NCBI GenBank assembly: GCA_963771735.1
Contig: CAVYUN010000003.1
Span: forward strand, 124,001-188,000
DNA from: 66-474 sp963771735
GTDB taxonomy: Bacteria > Pseudomonadota > Gammaproteobacteria > Xanthomonadales > Rhodanobacteraceae
DNA length: 64,000 bases
Direction: 5' to 3'
The notes under the pieces were generated by a model. It saw nothing but the letters and a program-made list of their open reading frames with translations. It was not told the DNA's origin and searched no databases. Every line of letters begins with the position of its first letter. Within the stretch, counting starts at the first letter, position 1. Of this stretch, positions 53,765 to 63,598 are shown piece after piece. The translations under genes and the position numbers were made by a program.

Positions 53765-55900
53765 ATGGAATCCGTAGCCAACCGAACACACCCAGCGTCG
53801 ACGGACAACACCGCCGGAACGACGACTGATGCCGTGCCCGTTGATTTCCGCAGTCCCGATTTGTATCTCAACCGGGAGCTGTCGGCCCTGGAGTTCAACT
53901 GGCGCGTGCTCGCGCAGGCGCGCGACCCCGATGTACCACTGCTCGAACGGCTGCGCTTCCTGTGCATTTCGGTGCGCAACCTCGACGAATTCTTCGAGGT
54001 GCGCGTGGCGAGCGTCAGACACTGGATCAACTACGGCGACGGCCGCCCCGGCCCGGATGGCATGCCGTTGACCGAAGTACTGGCACGTGTGCGCGAGAGC
54101 GCCATCCGCCTGATGAACGCGCAGTACGAAACCTGGAACCACGAGCTGCGGCCGGCCATGGCCCGCGAAGGCATCCGTTTCAGCGATGCCAACCAGTGGT
54201 CGCCGGCGCAAACCGAATGGGCGCGCGCGCACTTCCTGCGTGAAATCCTGCCGGTACTGTCGCCGCTCGGCTTGGATTCGGCCCACCCCTTCCCGCGCAT
54301 CCTCAACAAGAGCCTCAATTTCGCCGTGGTGCTGCACGGCCGTGACGCCTTCGGGCGCGAGGGCAACGTCGCCGTGGTGCGCGCGCCACGATCGCTGCCG
54401 CGCGTGATCCGGATGCCGTCCGGGATCGCCGAATCGCCACATCATTTCGTGTTCCTGTCTTCGCTGCTCGAACGTTTCACCGACGCGATGTTTCCCGGAA
54501 TCGAGGTGCGCGGGGCATACCAGTTCAGGGTCACGCGTGATTCCGAGCTGGAACTGGAGGAAGACGAAACGGAAAACCTGGCGCGCGTGCTCAGCGAGGA
54601 ACTGCGCGAGCGTGGCTATGCGGAAGCGGTGCGACTGGAGCTGGGCGAGGAATGCCCACAGGAAATCCGCCAGATGCTGCTGGTCAACTTCGGCCTCAGC
54701 GAGGCCGACGTGTATCTGTGCGACGGTCCGGTCAATCTGCACCGTGTATCGGCCGTGTACGACAACGTCGATCGCCCCGATCTGAAGTACCCGCCGTTCG
54801 TTCAGGCCATGCCAGCCGCGTTTGCGCAGGGCACGAACGTGTTCGACGTCATCGGCCAGGGCGACGTGATCCTGCACCACCCGTTCGAATCCTTCGCGCC
54901 GGTGCTCGACCTCGTGCGCCAGGCCAGCATCGATCCGGACGTGCTCGCGATCCGGCAGACGCTGTACCGCGTGGGCGAGGATTCGCCGTTGATCGGTTAC
55001 CTGATCGACGCCGCGCGTTCGGGCAAGGAAGTCACCGTGGTGATCGAACTGCGAGCACGCTTCGACGAGGAAGCCAACATCCGGCTGGCCGACCGCTTGC
55101 AGGAAGCAGGCGCGCAAGTCGTGTATGGCATCGTCGGCTACAAGACCCACGCCAAGATGCTGCTGATCGTGCGTCGCGAGCGCGGCTCGCTGCAACGCTA
55201 CGCGCACCTGTCCACCGGCAACTACCACCAGGCCACCAGCCGCCTGTATACGGACATCGGCCTGATGACCCGCCACGCCGGCATCTGCGAGGACGTGGGC
55301 CGCATTTTCCAGCAGTTGTGCAGCCTCGGTCCGATCATCGAGCTCGAGTACCTGCTGGAATCGCCCTTCAGCCTGCATCGGGGGCTGCTCGCGATGATCG
55401 AGCGGGAAATCGCGCACGCAAAGGCGGGCAAGCCGGCGCGCATCGTCGCGCGGATGAACGCGCTCAACGATCCGTCGATGGTGGAAATGCTTTACCGCGC
55501 ATCCTGCGCGGGTGTCGAGATCGACCTGATCGTGCGTGGATCGTGCATGCTGCGCCCTGGCCTGCCCGGTATTTCCGAACGCATCCGCGTGCGTTCCATC
55601 CTCGGCCGCTTCCTCGAGCACAGCCGGGTCTACTGGTTCGCCAATGGCGGCGACGCGGAGCTGTATTGCTCGTCGGCGGACTGGATGGAGCGCAACCTGT
55701 CGCGACGGGTCGAAGCCTGTTTCCCGATCCGCGACCCGCGCCTGGCCGCGCGCATCTTCGCCGAAACCTTGCAGAACTACCTCGACGACAACGTGCAGGC
55801 GTGGCCGCTGGATGCGGACGGCCAGTACCATCGCGCCACGCCCGGCGACGCCACGCCGCATTCGGCGCAACGCTGGCTGCTCAAACAGTTTGCCCCCTGA
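53765..55900 (+). CDS. ppk1: Polyphosphate kinase 1
   Basis: A 711-residue enzyme building polyphosphate from ATP. The N-domain opens YLNRELSALEFNWRVLAQAR. The catalytic His is in GYKTHAKM; the second His is in LEHSRVYWF. VIELRARFDEEANI, LSTGNYHQATSRLYTDIGLM and FMLRPG-like segments are typical. Complete. It is followed by ppx with a 46-bp gap, and forms the polyP pair. Confidence 0.95.
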   Translation: MESVANRTHPASTDNTAGTTTDAVPVDFRSPDLYLNRELSALEFNWRVLAQARDPDVPLLERLRFLCISVRNLDEFFEVRVASVRHWINYGDGRPGPDGMPLTEVLARVRESAIRLMNAQYETWNHELRPAMAREGIRFSDANQWSPAQTEWARAHFLREILPVLSPLGLDSAHPFPRILNKSLNFAVVLHGRDAFGREGNVAVVRAPRSLPRVIRMPSGIAESPHHFVFLSSLLERFTDAMFPGIEVRGAYQFRVTRDSELELEEDETENLARVLSEELRERGYAEAVRLELGEECPQEIRQMLLVNFGLSEADVYLCDGPVNLHRVSAVYDNVDRPDLKYPPFVQAMPAAFAQGTNVFDVIGQGDVILHHPFESFAPVLDLVRQASIDPDVLAIRQTLYRVGEDSPLIGYLIDAARSGKEVTVVIELRARFDEEANIRLADRLQEAGAQVVYGIVGYKTHAKMLLIVRRERGSLQRYAHLSTGNYHQATSRLYTDIGLMTRHAGICEDVGRIFQQLCSLGPIIELEYLLESPFSLHRGLLAMIEREIAHAKAGKPARIVARMNALNDPSMVEMLYRASCAGVEIDLIVRGSCMLRPGLPGISERIRVRSILGRFLEHSRVYWFANGGDAELYCSSADWMERNLSRRVEACFPIRDPRLAARIFAETLQNYLDDNVQAWPLDADGQYHRATPGDATPHSAQRWLLKQFAP

Positions 55901-55946
55901 ACGTCGCGACCCGTCACAATCGGGGCGGGCGACCTTGGAGAGCAAC

Positions 55947-57461
55947 GTGCCGAACAGCCGCAACGCACGCATCCGCGACGGCGACCTGCTCGCGTCGGTC
56001 GATCTCGGCTCCAACAGTTTCCATTTGCTGGTCGCGCGCTGCGAACACGGCGAACCCAGGCCGATCGACCATTTGCGCGAAAACATCCGGCTGGCGGCGG
56101 GTCTCAGGGCCGACGGCAACCTCGATCCGGCGCGCCGCGATGCGGCCCTGCAATGTCTCGCGCGTTTCGGCCAGCGCCTCGCATCCGTGCCGCCCGAGCG
56201 GGTGCGCGCGGTGGCCACCAACACGGTCCGGAAATTGCGTGCACCACTGCCCTTCCTGCGCCAGGCCGAACGTGCGCTCGGGCATGTCATCGAAGTGGTC
56301 AGTGGCCGCGAGGAAGCACGCCTGATCTGGCAAGGCGTGGCGCACACGCTGCCGCGTTCGCGCGAGCGCCGGCTGGTCGTCGACATCGGCGGCGGCAGCA
56401 CCGAATTCATCGTGGGGCGCGGCCTTGATCCCGAGCTCACCGAAAGCGTGCAGATCGGCTGCGTCGCCTCGAGCCTGCGTTTCTTTCCCGACGGTCGCAT
56501 CACGCCCAAGCGCTGGCAACGCGCGCAGGAAGAAATGGGCATGGTGATCCAGCAATTCGCCGCGGAATACCGGGAAAGGGGCTGGGGCGAGGCTTGGGGT
56601 GCATCCGGCACCGTGCGCGCGGTCGCCACGATCGCCGCGGCGATGGGTGGCGAAGCGGACGCCATCACCCGTGCGCCGCTCCGGCGCATGCGCGATGCAC
56701 TGTTGCAAGCCGGGTCGGTGCGCCGCATCGCACTGCCGGGCATGAGCAAGGAACGTCGACCGATCATCGCGGGCGGCATCGCCATCGTCGAGGCCATGTT
56801 CGACGCACTCGATCTGGAGTGGCTCGGCGTCAGCGACGGGGCGATGCGCGAGGGCTTGCTGTGGGAAATGCTCGGACGTGCGGCGGGCCACGATCCGCGC
56901 ACGACCAGCATCCGCAGCCTGGCGCAACGCTATGGCGTGGACCGGGCCCAGGCAAGGCGGGTGCAGGCCGCGACGATGAAATTGTTCGACGCGGTCGCCG
57001 CCGAATGGCACCTGGATGCGCGCGCGCGCGAATGGCTGGCCTGGGCCGCCTACGTCCACGAGTTGGGTCTGGCCATTTCGCACAGCCAGCACCACCGACA
57101 CGCCTGGTACATCCTGCGGCATTCGGATCTGGCGGGATTCAACACCCTCGAACAACAGATCCTGGCGATGATCGTGCGCAACCACCGCCGCAAGCCGGAA
57201 CCCGAGCTGCTGGCAACTTTGCCAAGCCGGTTGCGCGAGCCGGTCGAGCGGGTTACGGCACTGCTGCGGATAGCGGTGCTGCTGTGTCGTACCCGCGATG
57301 CGACGATATGGCCCCGCCGTGTCAGCGCTCGCGCCAAAGGTCTGATCCTGACCATTCCGAAGTCATGGCAGCGTAGTCAGCCTCTGACGCTCGCGGACCT
57401 GCGCAACGAACGGGCTGCGCTCCGCGAGTTGGGCTTGCGGCTGGAACTGGAGTCCGGCTGA
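55947..57461 (+). CDS. ppx: Exopolyphosphatase
   Basis: A 504-residue enzyme releasing phosphate from polyP ends, and hydrolysing pppGpp. It has SVDLGSNSFHLLVARC (phosphate 1), VVDIGGGSTEFIVG (phosphate 2) and the C-terminal HD-like helical domain (WAAYVHELGLAISHSQHHRH). GTG start at 55947 with GGAG upstream; the open frame upstream is ppk1 antiphase. A terminator follows. Together with ppk1 it sets the polyP level. Confidence 0.95.
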   Translation: MPNSRNARIRDGDLLASVDLGSNSFHLLVARCEHGEPRPIDHLRENIRLAAGLRADGNLDPARRDAALQCLARFGQRLASVPPERVRAVATNTVRKLRAPLPFLRQAERALGHVIEVVSGREEARLIWQGVAHTLPRSRERRLVVDIGGGSTEFIVGRGLDPELTESVQIGCVASSLRFFPDGRITPKRWQRAQEEMGMVIQQFAAEYRERGWGEAWGASGTVRAVATIAAAMGGEADAITRAPLRRMRDALLQAGSVRRIALPGMSKERRPIIAGGIAIVEAMFDALDLEWLGVSDGAMREGLLWEMLGRAAGHDPRTTSIRSLAQRYGVDRAQARRVQAATMKLFDAVAAEWHLDARAREWLAWAAYVHELGLAISHSQHHRHAWYILRHSDLAGFNTLEQQILAMIVRNHRRKPEPELLATLPSRLREPVERVTALLRIAVLLCRTRDATIWPRRVSARAKGLILTIPKSWQRSQPLTLADLRNERAALRELGLRLELESG

Positions 57462-57500
57462 CCGCGCGCGGCGGGCAAAACGCTCTTGCGTGAAGCCCAC

Positions 57501-57530
57501 AAAAAAACAGCGGGCCATCCTGGCCCGCTG
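57501..57530 (-). terminator. Rho-independent terminator of the porin gene
   Basis: On the minus strand: CAGCGGGCCA, loop GGA, TGGCCCGCTG, then seven T. It lies 91 nt after the porin stop on that strand and 40 nt beyond the ppx stop on the other, so it may serve both. Confidence 0.85.
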
Positions 57531-57620
57531 CCAACGTTGACCTGCCGAGGGCCGAACGTCTGGATCACGATCCCGCCACGACGCACATCTCCCTGTGCCG
57601 GCCGGTATTCCAAAGCGCTG

Positions 57621-58820
57621 TCAGAACGCGATTTGACCCCACGCGCCGATCTCGTTCGTCTTGGTGTCGATCGAGGTGTTGTCCTTCAGCCGCTCATGCT
57701 TGTAGGCCAGGGCCACTTCCACGCCCTTGGTGATGGGAAACGAAACGCCCGCGTTGTAATAGGTGTCCTTGAGGCTGGAGTCGAGGTCCTTGCTGGGACT
57801 GGCGTGGTCGTAACGCGCAAAGATCGCGGCCGGTCCGAAGTCGTAACTGGCCCACAGCGAATAGCCGGTGGCCACATCGGACAACGGAGAGGTCACGTTG
57901 TTCCAGTTGCTGGCGTGGAAGTACTCGCCGCCGAGGCGCAGGCCGTTCGCGTGGTACGCCACCATCGCGTCATAGCGGTGCGCGGTATTGACCACCGGCG
58001 ATGCCGTCGCGGTGTCCTTGCCGAGGTCGCCGCTGTAACCGCCGAGGGCGAACATCAGGCCCTTGATGGGCTCGAAGCCCACGCGCGCGCCGAAATCGAC
58101 GCTGTTCGAGCGGCTGGGATGCTTGTAACCACCGCCGTTGACCACCGAGATCTGGTAATTGAACATCCCGTTGTCGCCAAGCAGGTGTGCGCCCCAGTCG
58201 GCCGAGTTGGCGTAATGCAGGCGATCGGTCAGGGTGTTCTCGACGAAGCGGTAGCCGTACCAGTTCTCGACGAATGGAATCCACGGCATGTCCGCCGAAC
58301 CGACGCGCAGCGTCGCCAGCTTGTCGAAGCTGCCCTGCACGTAAGCCTTCTTCACGAACAACTGGGTCTCGCCGGTGACGCTGGTGTAGTTGAAGTCGGT
58401 GGTCAGGTTGGCCGACCAGATGTCGTTGAACTTGTGGCCGATCGAAAGGTAGAAGCGTTTGACATCCAGGCCGTTACCGGAGTTGTTGGTCTTTGTGCCG
58501 TTGCTGGTCTGGTCGATGTTGGTGAAATCGACATACATTTTGCCGCCGACGCTGGTGTTGTCGGCCCAGGCTGCCGCACTGCTCTGCCGGGCTGGCGGCG
58601 CGGCGGCCAGCGTCTGCGCTTGCTGTTGCTGCTGTTGCTGGAGTTGGTTGACCTTCGCCTGCAATGCGCTGATCTGCTGCTGGAGCTGCTGCAACTCACC
58701 GCTGTCGGACGAAGTCGTGGAAGGAGTGCTCGCGGTCTGTGCAACGGCCGGCATGGCCGCAGCGATGCCACTCGCGCCGAACACGGCGGCAATCGCCGCC
58801 ACAAGCATCTTGGAACGCAT
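57621..58820 (-). CDS. Phosphate-selective porin OprO/P family
   Basis: A 399-residue outer-membrane porin. Signal peptide (residues 1-28), then a Gln-rich coiled coil (ELQQLQQQISALQAKVNQLQ), then a barrel with GKMYVDFTNIDQTSNGTKTN, KRFYLSIGHKFNDIWSANLT and the C-terminal IAF. The family (PF07396) forms anion-selective pores for phosphate or polyP. A PHO-box-like site lies 106 bp upstream. Divergent from pstS. Confidence 0.9.
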   Translation of the reverse strand: MRSKMLVAAIAAVFGASGIAAAMPAVAQTASTPSTTSSDSGELQQLQQQISALQAKVNQLQQQQQQQAQTLAAAPPARQSSAAAWADNTSVGGKMYVDFTNIDQTSNGTKTNNSGNGLDVKRFYLSIGHKFNDIWSANLTTDFNYTSVTGETQLFVKKAYVQGSFDKLATLRVGSADMPWIPFVENWYGYRFVENTLTDRLHYANSADWGAHLLGDNGMFNYQISVVNGGGYKHPSRSNSVDFGARVGFEPIKGLMFALGGYSGDLGKDTATASPVVNTAHRYDAMVAYHANGLRLGGEYFHASNWNNVTSPLSDVATGYSLWASYDFGPAAIFARYDHASPSKDLDSSLKDTYYNAGVSFPITKGVEVALAYKHERLKDNTSIDTKTNEIGAWGQIAF

Positions 58821-58926
58821 GAATACTCTCCGCTGGTCTGTATGGATGGCGTTCCGCGGCGATGAACGTCGCGCAGGGAACGCGGCGAAGAGTGCTGCGC
58901 GTCGGTTACAGTCGCGTTGACGTCTT

Positions 58927-58944
58927 GTGACAGATTCAAGACAG
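58927..58944 (-). promoter_or_regulatory. PHO box upstream of the porin gene
   Basis: On the minus strand CTGTCTTGAATCTGTCAC: two CTGTC repeats spaced 11 bp apart, close to the PHO-box consensus CTGTCAT-x4-CTGTCAT. Located 106 bp upstream of the porin start. Binding by PhoB would induce the porin in phosphate starvation. Confidence 0.75.
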
Positions 58945-58978
58945 TTTCATAGACGACATCCGTCCGGCCGGAAACCGG

Positions 58979-58996
58979 ATGTCATCTTTCTGCAAC
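58979..58996 (+). promoter_or_regulatory. Degenerate PHO box upstream of pstS
   Basis: ATGTCATCTTTCTGCAAC: first repeat TGTCAT good, second CTGCAAC imperfect. It is 83 bp upstream of the pstS start. Weaker than the porin site, but in the expected position. Confidence 0.55.
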
Positions 58997-59078
58997 AAAA
59001 GCCTCATGCGAGTGCAACATGCGGCCCATGCAATAGGCCGGAGCGGGCAACGTGCCCGTGCAGACCAAGGAGCCAATC

Positions 59079-60101
59079 GTGTTCAAGCGCACTTCAATCA
59101 CTTCCCGCCTCGCCATGTTTGCGGCCCTCGCCGCATTCGGCGTCGCGGCACAGGCTGCCGGCATCACGGGTGCGGGCAGTTCATGGGTCTATCCGCTGGT
59201 GGCCAAGTGGTCGGCCGCCTACGCCAAGAAGACCGGCATTCAGGTCAACTACCAGTCGATCGGTTCCGGCGGCGGCATCGCGCAGATCAAGGCCGGCACC
59301 GTCGCCTTCGGCGCCAGCGACAAGCCGCTGACGTCCGAAGAATTGGCCAAATCCGACCTGATCCAGTTCCCCACCGCGGTCGCGGGCGCCGTGATGGCGT
59401 ACAACATCCCCGGCATCAAGGCCGGCCAACTGGTCGTGAGCGGCCCGCTGGTGGCCGACATCTACCTGGGCAAGGTCACCAAGTGGAACGACCCCGCCAT
59501 CGCCAAGCTCAACCCCGGCGTGAAATTGCCGGACACCAGCATCACGGTCGTGCATCGTTCGGACGGTTCGGGCACAACCTTCACGTTCACCAATTACCTG
59601 GACAAGGTCAGCCCCGAGTGGAAGCAGAAAGTGGGCTCCGATACGTCGGTGGCGTGGCCGGCCGGCGTCGGCGGCAAGGGCAATGAGGGTGTTTCCTCGT
59701 ACATTCAGCGCATTCCTGGCGCGATCGGTTACGTGGAGTACGCCTACGCGCTGGAAAATCATCTGGCCTATGCACGCATGATCAACCAGGCCGGCAAGGT
59801 GGTCAGCCCCAGCCTCAAGGGCTTCCAGGCCGCGGCCGCCAATGTGGACTTCACCAAGGCCAGCGACTTCTACGTGATCCTGACCGACCAGCCGGGCGCC
59901 GACAGCTGGCCGATCTCGGGCTGCACCTGGCAGATCCTGCGCAAGAACGCGCCGAAGGCCACCAACGAGGAAGTCACGAAGTTCTTCCTGTGGGGCTTCG
60001 AGCACGGCCAGGAAATGGCGCGCTCGATCGCTTTCGGTCCGCTGCCACCGAGCACGGTCGCCGCGATCAAGGCATACTGGAAAAAGAACCTCGGTATCTG
60101 A
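59079..60101 (+). CDS. pstS: Phosphate-binding protein PstS
   Basis: A 340-residue periplasmic binding protein of the high-affinity phosphate transporter. Signal peptide (residues 1-26, LAMFAALAAFGVAAQAA), phosphate-binding loops ITGAGSSWVYPL and HRSDGSGTTFTFTNYL. GTG at 59079 with AAGGAG upstream. First gene of pstSCAB-phoU; the next gene starts 31 bp downstream. Confidence 0.95.
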   Translation: MFKRTSITSRLAMFAALAAFGVAAQAAGITGAGSSWVYPLVAKWSAAYAKKTGIQVNYQSIGSGGGIAQIKAGTVAFGASDKPLTSEELAKSDLIQFPTAVAGAVMAYNIPGIKAGQLVVSGPLVADIYLGKVTKWNDPAIAKLNPGVKLPDTSITVVHRSDGSGTTFTFTNYLDKVSPEWKQKVGSDTSVAWPAGVGGKGNEGVSSYIQRIPGAIGYVEYAYALENHLAYARMINQAGKVVSPSLKGFQAAAANVDFTKASDFYVILTDQPGADSWPISGCTWQILRKNAPKATNEEVTKFFLWGFEHGQEMARSIAFGPLPPSTVAAIKAYWKKNLGI

Positions 60102-60132
60102 TTGTTCCCCTGGCGCGGGACACGAGTCGTCC

Positions 60133-61119
60133 ATGAAGTCATCCGACGCGGCAATCACCGCGCTCAACCGAAACTCCTCCGCCGGGAAGATCTCGCGCTT
60201 CCCGGCGGATTTTCTGTTCCGCAAGCTCACCGGCTCCATCGCCCTGCTGGTGGCGGTAACGCTGCTGGCGATCCTCATCGCATTGATCAACGAGGGTTCG
60301 CAGGCGCTGCATACCTTCGGCTGGCGTTTCCTGGTCACGACCACGTGGGATCCCGTGGCCGGCCATTTCGGGGCACTGGTGTTCATCGTCGGCACCGTGA
60401 TCAGTTCGATCATCGCGATGCTGATCGCGATCCCCGTGAGTTTCGGCATCGCCCTGTTCATCTCGGAACTGGCGCCGCGCTGGTTGCGGGGACCGGTTTC
60501 GACCGCCATCGAACTGCTGGCGGCGATACCCAGCATCATTTACGGAATGTGGGGCCTGCTTGTATTCGCGCCGCGGTTCAGCAGCATCGAACCCTGGATC
60601 AACGACCACATCGGCGCGATCCCGGGCTTGGGCGTGCTGTTCCGCGGGCCACCGATGGGCATCGGCATGCTCACCGCGGGCATCGTGCTCGGGATCATGG
60701 TGATCCCGTTCATCGCCGCCATCATGCGCGACGTGTTCAGCGTCACGCCGCCGGCATTGAAGGAATCCGCGTACGCGCTGGGCTCGACGACCTGGGAAGT
60801 CGCGCGCTACGTGATCCTTCCGTACACGCGCACAGCGGTGACGGGCGGAATCTTCCTCGGGCTCGGGCGTGCGCTCGGCGAGACCATGGCGGTCACCTTC
60901 ATCATCGGCAACTCCAACAATCTGAGCGCCAGCCTGCTGATGCCCGGCAGCTCGATTGCCTCGGTGATCGCCAATGAATTCACCGAAGCGACCACCCCTC
61001 TTTACAAATCCTCGCTGCTGGCGCTCGGCCTGATCCTGTTCCTGATCACGTTCATCGTGCTGGTGTTCGCCAAGCTGCTGCTGTGGCGACTCGAGCGCAA
61101 CGAGGGGACCAAGTCATGA
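60133..61119 (+). CDS. pstC: Phosphate ABC permease PstC
   Basis: A 328-residue inner-membrane permease with six helices. The permease EAA region is LKESAYALGSTTWEVARYVI, followed by GGIFLGLGRALGETMAVTFI. Its stop overlaps the start of pstA (ATGA). Together with PstA it forms the channel. Confidence 0.95.
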   Translation: MKSSDAAITALNRNSSAGKISRFPADFLFRKLTGSIALLVAVTLLAILIALINEGSQALHTFGWRFLVTTTWDPVAGHFGALVFIVGTVISSIIAMLIAIPVSFGIALFISELAPRWLRGPVSTAIELLAAIPSIIYGMWGLLVFAPRFSSIEPWINDHIGAIPGLGVLFRGPPMGIGMLTAGIVLGIMVIPFIAAIMRDVFSVTPPALKESAYALGSTTWEVARYVILPYTRTAVTGGIFLGLGRALGETMAVTFIIGNSNNLSASLLMPGSSIASVIANEFTEATTPLYKSSLLALGLILFLITFIVLVFAKLLLWRLERNEGTKS

Positions 61120-61964
61120 TCTCGCTGCGCACCCGACGCCGCGCGATCAACGCGTTCAACCTGACGATGGCCGTGCTGACCACCGTGTTCGGCGTGTTCT
61201 GGCTGGTCTGGATCCTGTGGACCACGCTCAGCCACGGCTTCGACGCGATCCACCTGTCGCTGTTCACGCAGGATACGCCTCCCCCCGGGGAGGTCGGCGG
61301 CGGTTTGCGCAACGCGTTTGTCGGCAGCCTGATGCTGCTCGGCATCGCGCTGGTGATCGGGGTCCCGATCGGCGTGCTGGCCGGCACCTGGCTTGCCGAA
61401 TTCGCGGCGCGGCACAAACTGGGTGCAGTGGTACGTTTCCTCAACGACATCTTGTTGAGCGCGCCGTCGATCGTCATCGGCCTGTTCACCTATGCGATCG
61501 TGGTCGATCCGACTGGCCATTTCTCGGCCTTCTCCGGCGGCGTGGCACTGGCGCTGATCCTGATTCCGGTCGTGGTGCGCACCACCGACGAGATGCTGCG
61601 GCTGGTACCGGGCGCGTTGCGTGAAGCCGCCATTGCGCTGGGCACTCCGTACTGGAAGCTGGTGATGCGCATTACCTGGAAGGCTTCCGCATCCGGCATC
61701 CTCACCGGTGTGCTGCTGGGCATTGCGCGCATCAGCGGCGAAACCGCTCCCTTGCTCTTCACCGCGCTCAACAACCAGTTCTGGAGCATGGACCTCCGAC
61801 ACCCGATCGCCAATCTGCCGGTCGTGATATTCCAGTTTGCGATGAGTCCCTACGCCAACTGGCAGAAAATGGCATGGGCTGGTGCATTCGTGGCGATGGT
61901 GTTCATCCTGCTGCTCAGCATTTTCTCTCGCTTGATCCTCAGACGGGGCATGCACGAATCATGA
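61116..61964 (+). CDS. pstA: Phosphate ABC permease PstA
   Basis: A 282-residue inner-membrane permease. Helices include MAVLTTVFGVFWLVWILWTT and IVIGLFTYAIVVDPTGHFSA; the EAA loop is VPGALREAAIALGTPYWKLV. The start overlaps pstC and the stop overlaps pstB, each by ATGA. GGGG precedes the ATG. Confidence 0.95.
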   Translation: MISLRTRRRAINAFNLTMAVLTTVFGVFWLVWILWTTLSHGFDAIHLSLFTQDTPPPGEVGGGLRNAFVGSLMLLGIALVIGVPIGVLAGTWLAEFAARHKLGAVVRFLNDILLSAPSIVIGLFTYAIVVDPTGHFSAFSGGVALALILIPVVVRTTDEMLRLVPGALREAAIALGTPYWKLVMRITWKASASGILTGVLLGIARISGETAPLLFTALNNQFWSMDLRHPIANLPVVIFQFAMSPYANWQKMAWAGAFVAMVFILLLSIFSRLILRRGMHES

Positions 61965-62815
61965 TGCAAGAAAACATCCGGAAACCCGACGGCACCCCAT
62001 TGATGCACCCGACCACCAAACCGGGCGCGGCCGGCACGGGCGAACAGCCGGCCGCGACGACCCCGATCAAGATCAGCGTGCACGGATTGAACTTCTACTA
62101 CGGCAAGTTCCGCGCGCTCAAGGACATCTCGATCGACATCCCCGAGAAGCGCGTCACCGCGTTCATCGGTCCTTCCGGCTGCGGCAAGTCCACCCTGCTG
62201 CGCACCTTCAACCGCATGTTCGAAATCTATCCCGAGCAACGCGCGGAGGGGCAGATCATCGTCGACGGCGACAACATCCTCGATTCCAAGCAGGATATCT
62301 CGCAAATCCGCTCGCGGATCGGCATGGTCTTCCAGAAGCCGACGCCGTTCCCGATGTCGATCTACGAGAACATCGCGTTCGGCATCCGCCTGTACGAGCG
62401 CCTGCCGAAATCGGAGATGGATATGCGCGTCGAGCAATGCCTGCGCCAGGCCGCGCTGTGGGATGAAGTCAAGGACAAGCTGCACGAAAGCGGCACCAGT
62501 CTGTCGGGCGGCCAGCAGCAGCGCCTGTGCATCGCGCGCGGCGTCGCGATCAAGCCGGAGATCATCCTGCTCGACGAACCGTGTTCGGCCCTGGATCCGA
62601 TCTCGACGGCGCGCGTCGAGGAACTGCTCAAGGAACTGGTGCGCGATTACACCGTCGTGATCGTCACGCACAACATGCAGCAGGCTGCACGCGCGTCCGA
62701 TTACACCGCATTCATGTACCTGGGCGAACTCATCGAGTTCGGCGACACCGCAACCATTTTCACGCGACCTGCGAAGCAGCAGACCGAAGACTACATCACC
62801 GGGCGGTTTGGCTGA
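61961..62815 (+). CDS. pstB: Phosphate ABC ATPase PstB
   Basis: A 284-residue ATPase. Walker A is GPSGCGKST, the signature LSGGQQQR, Walker B IILLDEP, the H-loop VTHNMQQAAR. KPTPFPMSIYENIAFGIRL and DEPCSALDPISTARVEELL are typical of PstB. An N-terminal tail of ~35 residues (PTTKPGAAGTGEQPAATT) is disordered. ATG at 61961 or 61964. Confidence 0.95.
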   Translation: MMQENIRKPDGTPLMHPTTKPGAAGTGEQPAATTPIKISVHGLNFYYGKFRALKDISIDIPEKRVTAFIGPSGCGKSTLLRTFNRMFEIYPEQRAEGQIIVDGDNILDSKQDISQIRSRIGMVFQKPTPFPMSIYENIAFGIRLYERLPKSEMDMRVEQCLRQAALWDEVKDKLHESGTSLSGGQQQRLCIARGVAIKPEIILLDEPCSALDPISTARVEELLKELVRDYTVVIVTHNMQQAARASDYTAFMYLGELIEFGDTATIFTRPAKQQTEDYITGRFG

Positions 62816-62856
62816 GGTTGCGGCCGGGTCGGATTCAATCACCTTTCGAGAAAACC

Positions 62857-63567
62857 ATGAATACGACGACAACCACGCACGAACACATCGTCAAGAGCTT
62901 CGACGAGGAGATGTCGCGCTTGACCGACGAAATCGCCGCGATGGGCGAACTCTCGGTCAAGCAGCTCGAGGCAGCCATGGATGCGCTGGGCAAACGCGAC
63001 AGTCGCGCCGCGCAACGGGTCGCCGACAACGACGATGCGCTGGACACGCAGGAACGCCAGATCAGCGACGACGTGCTGCACTTGCTGGCGCTGCGCCAAC
63101 CGATGGCGCGCGACCTGCGCGAGATCCTGGCCGCGCTGCGCATCGCCTCGGACATCGAGCGTATCGGCGACTACGCGGCCAACGTGGCCAAGCGTTCGAT
63201 GACGCTCAACCTGTCCGCGCCGGTGCCGCTGGTGGGTTCGCTTGCGCCGATGGCGCGCATGGCCGGACGCCTGGTGCACGAGGCGATGCTGGCCTACACC
63301 TCCCACGACGCCGACCTGGCGCACGCCGTGTGGGAACGCGATGCCGACCTCGACACCCTCTACACCACGCTGTTCCGCGAACTGCTGACCTACATGATGG
63401 AGGATGCGCGCAGCATCACCGCGTGCACGCACCTGCTGTTCATCGCCAAGAACATCGAACGCATCGGCGACCATGCCACCAACATCGCCGAGAACATCTG
63501 GTTCGTGGTGCGCGGCGAGCCGCTGAACGAACCGCGGACCAAGCAGGACCAGACCCTGGAAACCTGA
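62857..63567 (+). CDS. phoU: Phosphate regulator PhoU
   Basis: A 236-residue all-helical cytosolic protein that links PstSCAB to PhoR signalling. The two three-helix repeats are EEMSRLTDEIAAMGELSVKQ with RIASDIERIGDYAANVAKRS and LFIAKNIERIGDHATNIAEN. The E-x-x-x-D metal motifs are in IERIGDYAAN and IERIGDHATN. Ends the pst operon; convergent with phoR. Confidence 0.95.
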   Translation: MNTTTTTHEHIVKSFDEEMSRLTDEIAAMGELSVKQLEAAMDALGKRDSRAAQRVADNDDALDTQERQISDDVLHLLALRQPMARDLREILAALRIASDIERIGDYAANVAKRSMTLNLSAPVPLVGSLAPMARMAGRLVHEAMLAYTSHDADLAHAVWERDADLDTLYTTLFRELLTYMMEDARSITACTHLLFIAKNIERIGDHATNIAENIWFVVRGEPLNEPRTKQDQTLET

Positions 63568-63598
63568 TCGCGACGCACGCCGCGGCGGTCAGCTCAGC

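Noticed and set aside
53420..56911. A 1163-residue open frame on the minus strand
   Set aside because: It is the antisense of ppk1 and part of ppx, which are complete and conserved. In GC-rich codon bias long antisense frames arise by chance; its residues are low-complexity Arg/Ala/Val.
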